In this document: positions 1-6,859 of the stretch, one piece after another
Layout: each line of letters begins with the position of its first letter
Numbering within the stretch: position 1 is the stretch's first letter
Virus record (IMG/VR): IMGVR_UViG_3300044681_000973
Coordinates: 1 to 25,538 of that record
DNA from: a virus
Direction: 5' to 3' (one strand)
DNA: 25,538 nt
Made by a program: the position numbers and the translations under genes
Notes under the pieces: generated by a model
Databases searched by the model: none
Seen by the model: the letters and a program-made list of their open reading frames with translations, nothing else
What the model was told of the DNA's origin: nothing

Positions 1-1152
1 AATTCCTGTATCTGCACCTACAACATAACTTTGATGAACAATTGTTCCACCAGTTAATGCAGTTGCACTGATATCCCCCTGAACATTAGGTGAGTCAGTT
101 GATGACCAAGATTCATTAGTGAGAGTTGCATTTTTAATAACTACAATCTCAAAGAAATCTCCATCTGTTGATGTGGGAAGAACCGCATAATGCTTGAGAA
201 GAACAACCGCATCTTCTCTTCCAGGTGCGAGACGAATACTTGCAAGTGGTTCAAATGATGTTCCGACTGATGTATCGGATGTTCTTCTTACAACTCTTTC
301 TGAAACTTTTTTTTCATAACCACCATTGGATTGAACTGATATACAAATCTGTTTCATTGTGGATGCAGATGTTGTGATTCCAGTGTTTAGAATCTCATAA
401 CGACAAGGAAGTGTTGCAGTCGTCATATAAACACTATCAAGTTCATTTGCATGATTGAAGATATGTGCAGTATGAAACTTTCCAAAAGAATTTGCAAAAC
501 CTACTCTTACACAACCAACACCCAACCACTCATATTCACTAAACATAAGTTGTGATTTTGTTATGTCCAAAGCAATTCCACTTGGATTAGAATCATTGGG
601 GCCGCTTCCATCGAATGTATCAATATTCCATTCTGATTGTGGCACACTGATTGTAGTTCCAACTCCAGATATTGCAGTTCTTTTGATGAAACTCAATTGA
701 GAATTATTAAGTTCCAACATCACACCATTTTCTGATGATGCATATCCTGCTCTCTGAACCAGATTTGCTTTTGCGGGATTAAAAACAAATGTCTGAAGAA
801 CTTGTAATGTTTTTCCTGGTTGATATGAAAATACTTTTTTTGTTTCACGAATCACAGAGCATCCTGCAGTTGTTCCGATTCCCAGTGTTGAAGTACTTTG
901 TGCGGTTATGATTCCTACGGAAGAACCTGCACCAAGAATGACATCACTAAATTGTCCATCAAGGTCGTAACGATTTACATTATCAAAAAGTGTATATGGA
1001 TTTGATACTTTGACTCTACCAAATAGATCGCCATTAAATCCTTGTCCCACTGGATCAAAGATTTCACCATAACGATCTGCTTGCATATACACTTCAGAGA
1101 GTGTACGTTCTTGATTTAAATAATCTTGATTATTTTTATTCCAAATAGCCAT
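1..1152 (-). CDS. Putative virion structural protein (3' end outside window)
   Basis: The reading frame is open from an ATG at 1150-1152 to the left edge of the window (384 codons, no stop), so the C-terminus is missing. The protein begins MAIWNKNNQDYLNQERTLSE and continues with QADRYGEIFDPVGQGFNGDL, then LFGRVKVSNPYTLFD. This opening resembles a family of uncharacterised structural proteins seen in marine T4-like phages; the assignment is from memory of that family, not from a search. No signal peptide or membrane segment is visible, and the body looks beta-rich with GIGTT-type turns like those in the neighbouring giants. It starts 3 nt after the stop of the upstream 106-aa gene, with only a weak ribosome-binding site. 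Hand counts on four 60-base lines give about 42-47 % GC, against about 28-35 % in most other lines, and CGT arginine codons are frequent. This suggests a different origin from its neighbours. Its role in the particle is unknown; tail fibre or head decoration are both possible. Confidence 0.72.
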   Translation of the reverse strand, partial: MAIWNKNNQDYLNQERTLSEVYMQADRYGEIFDPVGQGFNGDLFGRVKVSNPYTLFDNVNRYDLDGQFSDVILGAGSSVGIITAQSTSTLGIGTTAGCSVIRETKKVFSYQPGKTLQVLQTFVFNPAKANLVQRAGYASSENGVMLELNNSQLSFIKRTAISGVGTTISVPQSEWNIDTFDGSGPNDSNPSGIALDITKSQLMFSEYEWLGVGCVRVGFANSFGKFHTAHIFNHANELDSVYMTTATLPCRYEILNTGITTSASTMKQICISVQSNGGYEKKVSERVVRRTSDTSVGTSFEPLASIRLAPGREDAVVLLKHYAVLPTSTDGDFFEIVVIKNATLTNESWSSTDSPNVQGDISATALTGGTIVHQSYVVGADTGI

Positions 1153-1155
1153 ATT

Positions 1156-1476
1156 TTATATCCAATCTAATTTTGCGTAATGATATCTTTTATAATCTTT
1201 TACATAAATAGGATTATTTTGCTCATAAATTGGATAAATTTGCTGAACAATTACTCCCGGATATTCACTTTGCAAATGTTCTGCTAACTGTTCTCTAGAA
1301 GGAATGCCATTTTTAGAAACCATTTCCATTCTGTAAAATTGCCCTTTCCAAACAAGATCTGCAATAAATTCTTCACCGATTTGATTAGATTGATCGTGTT
1401 TACCAATATTTGAAGTTTCATTAAAGTCATCATTAATAGTGACATTTTCTGAAAGAAATTGATTGAAACTTTTCAT
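1156..1476 (-). CDS. Small protein sharing a module with its neighbour
   Basis: A 106-aa protein I cannot name. It starts with MKSFNQFLSE, a short amphipathic N-terminus of a type that recurs on unrelated proteins of T4-like marine phages (recollection). Residues 37-83 form a compact module (FIADLVWKGQFYRM, then PSREQL, EYPG and IYPI). The same pattern of G[KQ]xY, PSxxQ, YPG and YP occurs at residues 354-401 of the 620-aa protein encoded immediately upstream, so the two proteins share a homologous domain. The gene begins 1 nt after the stop of the 620-aa gene, without a good ribosome-binding site, which points to translational coupling. It ends 3 nt before the next gene. Function is unknown. 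The position next to the packaging and neck genes and the leader-like N-terminus make an internal capsid or scaffold-associated protein possible, but this is inference. Confidence 0.75.
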   Translation of the reverse strand: MKSFNQFLSENVTINDDFNETSNIGKHDQSNQIGEEFIADLVWKGQFYRMEMVSKNGIPSREQLAEHLQSEYPGVIVQQIYPIYEQNNPIYVKDYKRYHYAKLDWI

Positions 1477-1477
1477 A

Positions 1478-3340
1478 TCAGCAATTCCATTTTTTTAATG
1501 ATAGTGCTTTTCTTGTTGGACGACCTTTTTCATCCTTCATTGGACCTGGCATTCCAGACATTCTGGCACAAAAAGATTTTCTTCTTTTTGCAGCCTTAGA
1601 ACCTGGCTTTAATTTCGATGGGGGAGTTGTAACTGCCATCGAAAGCTTTGATCCCGGATTTTCTCTTCTGTAGGATTCAATTCCTTTTTTATTTAAACCA
1701 CCTTCGGGATTTTTTCCTTCCTTTCTTTGCCAAGCCGGAGAAGATTCTCCTATCACACCAATATTTATCAAATAATTTTTAGATCTTTTTTTTCTTTCTG
1801 TTTGCAATTCAAGATTTTCAATATCATCGGATTCTACAATATCACTTTGTAAATCGTAGTGTGCCAATTGCATTTTTGGTCTTGGCGGAGCTGGAACATA
1901 TGGACCTTTTTTTTCTGGCGTATATGGTTCATAAGGACTTCCTCCTTTGCCTCTACTTGCTAACGGAAGTTGAGGGCCAGTTCTTTTTAAAAATATTTCT
2001 TTTTCATTTGGATTATCTGTTTGTGATCCCTTATTATACAGTTTTTGAGTTTTTTGTGCTCTTCTATGGGCTTCAGGATCAATAGGAGGAAGCATTTGCT
2101 CATTAGCAATTATATAATTTGAATCTGATGGCATTGGGCAAGGATAGTATGATAGAGTCTTTCCTCCCGGATATATTTTCTGAACCGCCGAATCTACTTG
2201 ATCTAATGAAGGTTTATCCAAAGACGGGAAGAAAATTTTGATTGAATAAATTTTTCCCATAAACGCTAACATGATAGTATATAATTGACCCGTAGATCTA
2301 ATTACCTTAAAGGATTCCGATTGAAATTCTTCATTTTTACTGCTCATGTAATCAGAAGCTGTATCAATATAATCTGTAGCCATTGTAATTTTAGATTGAA
2401 CCCATGCAGGAAGCTGCATGTTCGAATCCTTTACGATGTTACGAAGTTTTGCAACTGCCATTTCAATTTGATCAAGTTGACTCATAACCATACTTCCCTC
2501 ATCGTCTAACATTTTTCCCATAGCAATATCAATATGATTTTCGTCTACAAACTTTACTAATTTAGACGGATGTTTTGATGAAGCATACTTTAACATTTTT
2601 ATTTTTGATGAAGGCGAAAGTAAACTAGATGCGCTTACCAATCTATCAAATTTTGCTTGAGGTGTTTCTGCGGACTCTCCCCAATTTGATGCTCCTGCTT
2701 TACGACACTTAACAAGAGCCCCAGATGCATATGCACTAGGCCAAACTTTATATCTGGCTTTTACTTTATGGTAGCAAGCGTCTTTTTTACCACTACCTTT
2801 ACCCTTAACATCAGACTCTAGTACAAATTCTTCTTTTTTCATTTTTCTTTTTGGTTTATCTGTAGAAACGTAAGTTGGTTTTGATGCTCCAGTTTTTTGT
2901 TGTTGATGTGGATCTGCTGCTTTTTTTCTTCTTGCTGCAGACAATCTTTCAGATTTTGTCATACTTGCTCTTTTTGATGAAGAAACGCATTTTGGAGTTC
3001 CTTCCCCAGGTTCATCACTTGCACAAGTTCCACCAGTTACTACATTTACCCACCCAGCAGTTCCATCCTTTGATTTGGAATCTTTAAACCACTTATGCAA
3101 ATTTCCCTCAGAAAATTCTACTTTTTTTAATTTAGTATAATAATCTGGAAGTTCATCTAAATGCTGAAGAGCAATTTTTCTTGCCATCTCTCTATTCTTC
3201 GTGTGCTCACGCTCAACTTTTTGCCCCATCTTTAATTGCCTTCTGATGTCAGAAACTTTAACACCATGCTTTAATGCAATTTCTTCTGGGCTTTTTGATG
3301 ATTTAAGTTGCTCGGCAACTAAAGAATGTTGCAAATTCAT
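1478..3340 (-). CDS. Mosaic multi-domain protein (DUF5661- and DUF6321-like modules)
   Basis: A 620-aa lysine-rich protein of unknown function, made of several modules. Residues 8-72 resemble DUF5661 (IALKHGV, then VEREHT, HLDELPDYYTKL). Residues 83-162 hold a module with GGTCASDEPGEGTPKCV, KRASMT, ERL and KPTYV. Residues 178-221 hold GKGSGKKDACYHKVKARY followed by VWPSAYASGALVKCRKAG. Residues 309-335 read LPAWVQSKITMATDYIDTAS. Residues 354-401 match the 106-aa neighbour. A proline-rich linker spans about 455-490. Residues 535-620 resemble DUF6321 (AWQRKEGKNPEGGLN, ending FCARMSG and KKWNC). These modules recur in different combinations on marine phage proteins (recollection). Several contain conserved Cys and His (C106, C118, C189, H191, C212, C591, C620), so metal binding or disulfides are possible. 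The start overlaps the end of gp16 by ATGA, and a possible late-promoter motif lies 19 nt upstream. An internal or scaffold protein is one option; a nucleic-acid-binding role is another. Confidence 0.78.
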   Translation of the reverse strand: MNLQHSLVAEQLKSSKSPEEIALKHGVKVSDIRRQLKMGQKVEREHTKNREMARKIALQHLDELPDYYTKLKKVEFSEGNLHKWFKDSKSKDGTAGWVNVVTGGTCASDEPGEGTPKCVSSSKRASMTKSERLSAARRKKAADPHQQQKTGASKPTYVSTDKPKRKMKKEEFVLESDVKGKGSGKKDACYHKVKARYKVWPSAYASGALVKCRKAGASNWGESAETPQAKFDRLVSASSLLSPSSKIKMLKYASSKHPSKLVKFVDENHIDIAMGKMLDDEGSMVMSQLDQIEMAVAKLRNIVKDSNMQLPAWVQSKITMATDYIDTASDYMSSKNEEFQSESFKVIRSTGQLYTIMLAFMGKIYSIKIFFPSLDKPSLDQVDSAVQKIYPGGKTLSYYPCPMPSDSNYIIANEQMLPPIDPEAHRRAQKTQKLYNKGSQTDNPNEKEIFLKRTGPQLPLASRGKGGSPYEPYTPEKKGPYVPAPPRPKMQLAHYDLQSDIVESDDIENLELQTERKKRSKNYLINIGVIGESSPAWQRKEGKNPEGGLNKKGIESYRRENPGSKLSMAVTTPPSKLKPGSKAAKRRKSFCARMSGMPGPMKDEKGRPTRKALSLKKWNC

Positions 3341-3789
3341 ATGTTCATATTTTCTTCTTTACTATTTAGAATTCCTTCTTTTAATAATTTAGAAAGCTCA
3401 GCAGTTGAACCAACAAAAAGCGCATTAGTAACATTTTTTGGACCTACTTTATACTTATCGTCCAAATCTTTCATCTTTTTCTGAAGATCTATTAATTTGT
3501 CTGTCATGTCAGCAACATTTTTAATTAACTGACCGGCAACTTCATATGCCCTAGGATGATCTGTATTAGATGCAACGTCTAATATTCCATTAACTGCAGT
3601 TTGCCCCTTTTCAATTAAAGAATATAGTTGTGTTCTTGTATATTCATAATCTCTTGTAGAATCTGAGATATTAGAATCTTCTATTGAATCTTCAACTTCA
3701 AATTTTTCTATCTCTGCAGAATCTATAGAAGTGCTGACAATTTCAGTATTAACATTAAATACTTCGCTTAGTTTATTGAATGTTTCCAT
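3337..3789 (-). CDS. 16: Terminase small subunit, gp16
   Basis: A 150-aa protein matching the T4 gp16 family in size (T4 gp16 is 164 aa) and order after gp15. It recognises and regulates DNA for the large terminase during late headful packaging. The N-terminal 45 residues are acidic and variable. The conserved core starts near residue 48 (DYEYTRTQLYSLIEKGQTAV) and runs through DHPRAYEVAGQLIK (78-90) and a long helix of coiled-coil type to about 112. NALFVGSTAELSKLLKEG (122-139) follows, corresponding to the T4 segment ending in VFMGSPTEL. The HPR-centred helix and the FVGSTxEL tail are the main evidence. The ATG at 3787-3789 is preceded by a very strong ribosome-binding site. The 3' end overlaps the next gene by 4 nt. 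The large subunit gp17, which follows gp16 in T4, does not follow here. Confidence 0.9.
   Translation of the reverse strand: METFNKLSEVFNVNTEIVSTSIDSAEIEKFEVEDSIEDSNISDSTRDYEYTRTQLYSLIEKGQTAVNGILDVASNTDHPRAYEVAGQLIKNVADMTDKLIDLQKKMKDLDDKYKVGPKNVTNALFVGSTAELSKLLKEGILNSKEENMNI
3360..3369 (-). promoter_or_regulatory. Possible late-promoter-like motif upstream of the 620-aa gene
   Basis: On the minus strand this reads CTAAATAGTA and lies inside the 3' end of the gp16 gene, 19 nt before the ATG of the 620-aa gene. The same 10-mer occurs 17 nt before the gp8 start (17996-18005). It resembles the T4 late -10 element TATAAATA in its AAATA core. The two matching positions support a promoter; no -35-like element is expected for T4-type late promoters. 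Moderate to low certainty. Confidence 0.35.
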
Positions 3790-3794
3790 TATAT

Positions 3795-3802
3795 CCTCCT
3801 CC
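3795..3802 (-). promoter_or_regulatory. Strong Shine-Dalgarno of gp16
   Basis: The minus strand reads GGAGGAGG, 5 nt before the ATG at 3787-3789. It is the strongest ribosome-binding site in the window and stands in the only spacer (15 nt) between gp15 and gp16. It suggests that gp16 is translated independently of gp15 rather than by stop-start coupling. A weakly promoter-like TATATAAAC lies just upstream. Confidence 0.7.
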
Positions 3803-3804
3803 GT

Positions 3805-4653
3805 TTATATATCTCTTTGCTGAGAAGGACTATATGTCTTAAAGTCAGTAAAATCTTCTATGGCCTCATTAAATCCAAAATCATCTCCTGGAATAACCAA
3901 AGGATCGTCCGTAGAATTAATTAATCCGTCTTGGTTATAGTCATTAAGTGCTTTTGGAGTCGCTGTATATCTAAGCTCTCTCTTAGCATTAACTCTATCG
4001 GTAGATGAATAATAATCAACTTGAACTTTCTTAATTAGTTCATCTGAGCTATCTACAACTGGACCAAATAGATATGCCTTTGCAGTAAATCTAAAGGTAT
4101 GAACAATAATTCTAGTATCTTCAAAGTTTGTTTTATCATAATTGTCGTTGAATACTATACTATCTAAAACAAACGGAATATCTTTTTTTTCTCCAATGGA
4201 TTCTACTAAATCAATTGTTAGGGTTAATGCGGGCTGAAAAAATGGAAGAATTTGTTCCATTACTTGAAGTGAATCTTCATTATATTTTGACATTAAATTT
4301 AAATCAAATGTTACATTATATGGAACTGGCATATAAACTTTTCTAATTTTGTTATCATCCCCAACAGTTTTAAATGTCTGAGTTACTGCACACTTTCTAG
4401 TTGAATCATATGAAAATCCAACAATTTCAAAAGATAATCTAGGTAAAGTTATATTTCCTTTCGCTTCTAAATCTGGTTGTTGTTTTATTTTAGCCAAAAA
4501 TTTCTGTATTGGACCATAAGAAATAGGAACTTTTATGGTTGAAACTTGATTACCATTTGCATCAGTTCGAACAATATTGATATCATTAAATAGTGTTCCA
4601 AATCCAACTACTAATTTTTTTATAATTCCGTGGTAAAAATAAGTTCCTAACAT
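3805..4653 (-). CDS. 15: Proximal tail sheath stabiliser / tail completion protein, gp15
   Basis: A 282-aa protein close in size to T4 gp15 (272 aa). In T4, gp15 forms a hexamer that caps the top of the tail and joins it to the neck. The match covers the N-terminus (GTYFYHGIIKKL, then LFNDINIVR; T4 has GYFYNSSFRRY and LFSNIQIKR), the segment KVPISYGP, the segment TLPRLSFEIVGFSYDS (T4 ILPRINLHLVDFSYNA) and MSKYNEDSLQVMEQILPFFQ (121-140; T4 has a near-identical VEQILPYFQP). The C-terminal part, AYLFGPVVDSSDELIKKV, also fits. It begins in a 1-nt TAATG overlap with the gp14 stop. The odd feature is a 12-residue acidic loop at 238-249 (DYNQDGLINSTD) that fits the EF-hand/dockerin calcium-loop pattern, which I do not recall in T4 gp15. 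Confidence 0.92.
   Translation of the reverse strand: MLGTYFYHGIIKKLVVGFGTLFNDINIVRTDANGNQVSTIKVPISYGPIQKFLAKIKQQPDLEAKGNITLPRLSFEIVGFSYDSTRKCAVTQTFKTVGDDNKIRKVYMPVPYNVTFDLNLMSKYNEDSLQVMEQILPFFQPALTLTIDLVESIGEKKDIPFVLDSIVFNDNYDKTNFEDTRIIVHTFRFTAKAYLFGPVVDSSDELIKKVQVDYYSSTDRVNAKRELRYTATPKALNDYNQDGLINSTDDPLVIPGDDFGFNEAIEDFTDFKTYSPSQQRDI
3907..3942 (-). other. EF-hand/dockerin-like calcium loop in gp15
   Basis: Codons 238-249 of gp15 encode DYNQDGLINSTD. Positions 1, 3, 5, 6, 8 and 12 of the loop are D, N, D, G, I and D, the arrangement that binds calcium in EF-hand and type I dockerin loops. Only one loop is seen, and the flanking residues do not show clear paired EF helices, so binding is an inference. 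Confidence 0.6.
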
Positions 4654-6053
4654 TAGTAATCACCAAATGGGTTTCTTTCTGTAAAATCTAAAATTAAATC
4701 CGATTCTTCTTCAATTTTTTTATTTTGAGCATAGTCACTTGAAGAATCTCCATAATAATCCACTGACATAATTTTATAATTTCCGGTATTTCCAATTCCA
4801 GAGTTATATATTGTATTTGCCGATCCAACGACAATTTCCCCAACTGAAAATCTTCCAGTAGTTTGATAAACTTTTAGTTCTCTAGTATCATGATCCCAAT
4901 GCTTAACTACCGCCGTATTATTCGTTACACTTCCGGTTATAATTTCATTCAATTTAAAGTTTCCGGTTGAAATTCCAGGGACGCTAAATTCTATATTTGG
5001 GGCAACGGTATAGCCACTTCCAGCATTCGTTATATACACCGCCACTACAGTTCCACCAGCGCCTATAGATGCTTCCGCAGTGGCGGTTATACCGGCTCCA
5101 GGGGGGCTTGTAAATGACACTGTTGGCGGGGATGAATAAAATGCTCCATAAGTATTGATGCCGATAATTCCTATTCCTCCAGATGATATTCCGGCAGTAG
5201 CAGCAGCACCGGAACCACCTCCACCAATAAATGATACTGTTGGTGGAGTTGAGTATCCTCCACCAGGATCTATTAAAACAACTTTTTCTACTGATAATGT
5301 ATCACTTCCTGGATATGATGTCATAATGGCCACCGCCGCAGCATTTTTTCCTCCAATTGGAGCTGAGGAAATTGCTACGGTAGGAGCCGAAGTATATTTG
5401 GACCCATCATTAACCAAATATATCCTTTGAACAACTCCATTTGCAATACTGGTTGCTCCACCAACAGTTGCTCCAATGCCAGATAAAGATAAAGTTACAT
5501 TATATCCACGATCAACAAAATTGTTGTCAATGTCTTCATGGCCAGTATCAATAACCTCATCTTCAAACATAAATGGCTCACAGCTTAACTCATACACATA
5601 TAATTTTCCAAGTTGATAAAACTGAGATTCATGCTCAACAAATTTAATTTCATAAATTGTATCATTAAGAGGAAAATATATTAAATCGCCTTCTTTTGGC
5701 CTAGTGCTTAACTCTGAATTTGAAACAGTTCCTTCTATGTATGGCGTTATAAAATCTTCAAATCGTTCTCTTGATATTATTAATGAGAGTGTATCTGTAA
5801 CTTGCACTCCAAATTTGCCTAAAATATCTCCGTTGTTTGCAAATCCGGAATATGAGTTTATGTATGCTTCTATTATATAATCGTCAGTAAATTTTCCAAT
5901 TAAATTTTCTTTAATTATTTCATCACTTTTAACAAAACTTCTTGGTAGATAATAAACATCAAGACCATACATCTTAAGCTGCTCATTGATTAATTCCTGT
6001 ATTAATTTTTGCTCAGCAGAATTTCCATGAGTAAAGAACTGATTGGTTGCCAT
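4653..6053 (-). CDS. 14: Neck protein gp14 with a long inserted repeat region
   Basis: Head-completion/neck protein that acts with gp13 to close the portal and accept the tail. The N-terminal 170 residues match T4 gp14: [20 protein letters not shown] (21-40; T4 has ESIQMRGVECYYVPREY), [48 protein letters not shown] (121-140; T4 [20 protein letters not shown]) and FYQLGK. The end, RNPFGDY, also resembles the T4 end (SSPFDNDFMD). T4 gp14 is only 256 aa, while this is 466 aa. The extra material, about residues 185-425, consists of four glycine-rich repeats ending in patterns such as SGYTVAP, then a WD-containing module shared with gp8. The gene begins 2 nt after the gp13 stop with an AGGA ribosome-binding site, and its stop overlaps the gp15 start. 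Confidence 0.92.
   Translation of the reverse strand: [466 protein letters not shown]
4980..5441 (-). repeat. Four glycine-rich GxxY repeats inserted in gp14
   Basis: Residues 205-358 of gp14 contain four degenerate repeats of roughly 35-50 residues. Each has a hydrophobic strand, a glycine turn and a short PTV-type strand: [42 protein letters not shown] and [14 protein letters not shown]. Similar units occur in gp8, the DUF4815 protein and the giant protein at the right edge. The pattern suggests small beta-rich surface modules. Confidence 0.85.
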
Positions 6054-6055
6054 AA

Positions 6056-6859
6056 TTATCCTATCATATCTAATGGGGGAAGCTCATAATCTGTTGACAT
6101 TCTGGTTTTAATGTCTGAAAGTTCATTTACCGCATCATCATAAAGTTCTCTTCCATTTAATTCAACACCACCTGGGAGTTTTACTCCCCTAAATTTCATT
6201 AGATTTTGCCCCCATTGCTTTTTAATTAAAGCTGTAAGATACAATTTTAAAAAGGAATCATTCCAAATTTTTGGAAAATCTGATGGATCTAAAATTCTAT
6301 AGCAATCAATTATGATATAACTATCTACAGCGACACTTGACCAATTCATATCAACATAAAGTCTATTTTGCCTCTTTGTGTATCGAATTTTTTTATTGGG
6401 GCTAATTAAGAATTGAATAGTCTCCAAATACTCCTTCACCATGCTATAATTTAACAGTTCTATGGAAGTAAAATTATATACATCATTTAAGAAAATTTGA
6501 TATGCTATATTAAACATTCCGCTAGAAAATGTGCTATCATCAAACCTAAAGATACCTTCAATACCTATTACACTATCTGGTATCTCAATATAATTTTTTC
6601 CCTCGTAGTAAGTATATGTCGTTATACCAACAGTTTTTGATGATGTTTCATTACCTTTTGCTCTATCAATATCGTCTTGAGTAATTTTATACTTCAAATA
6701 CATTTTTTCAACACCATCAAAATGCCTTTCATTAAAATATTGCAAAGCATCATCAACTAAATCGTCGATTTGATCATCATCGACATTAATTTCTAAAACT
6801 GGATATCCCAGCTTTCTTAAACAATAATCGATTAGTTCTTGTCTACTTGATGGTTTCAT
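6056..6859 (-). CDS. 13: Neck protein gp13
   Basis: A 267-aa protein in the gp13 position, directly before gp14. In T4, gp13 forms the ring below the portal that, with gp14, closes the filled head. The N-terminus is typical of gp13 of T4-like marine phages: SRQELIDYCLRKLGYPVLEI (4-23), followed by an acidic helix (NVDDDQIDDLVDDALQYFNE, 25-44) and MYLKYKIT. Later segments include IPDSVIGIEGIFRFDD, MNWSSVAVDSYIIIDCYRIL and KLYLTALIKKQWGQNLMKF, then GVKLPGGVELNGRELYDDA near the C-terminus, a pattern common in neck/connector proteins. The ATG overlaps the stop of the upstream 56-aa gene by ATGA. The ribosome-binding site is weak, so coupling is likely. It ends 2 nt before gp14. The assignment rests on family memory and strict synteny. 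Confidence 0.88.
   Translation of the reverse strand: MKPSSRQELIDYCLRKLGYPVLEINVDDDQIDDLVDDALQYFNERHFDGVEKMYLKYKITQDDIDRAKGNETSSKTVGITTYTYYEGKNYIEIPDSVIGIEGIFRFDDSTFSSGMFNIAYQIFLNDVYNFTSIELLNYSMVKEYLETIQFLISPNKKIRYTKRQNRLYVDMNWSSVAVDSYIIIDCYRILDPSDFPKIWNDSFLKLYLTALIKKQWGQNLMKFRGVKLPGGVELNGRELYDDAVNELSDIKTRMSTDYELPPLDMIG

Noticed and set aside
1153-1163. TATAAAAT before the leftmost gene as a late promoter
   Set aside because: Not a perfect late-promoter match and only about 3 nt from the ATG, too close for a leader with a ribosome-binding site.
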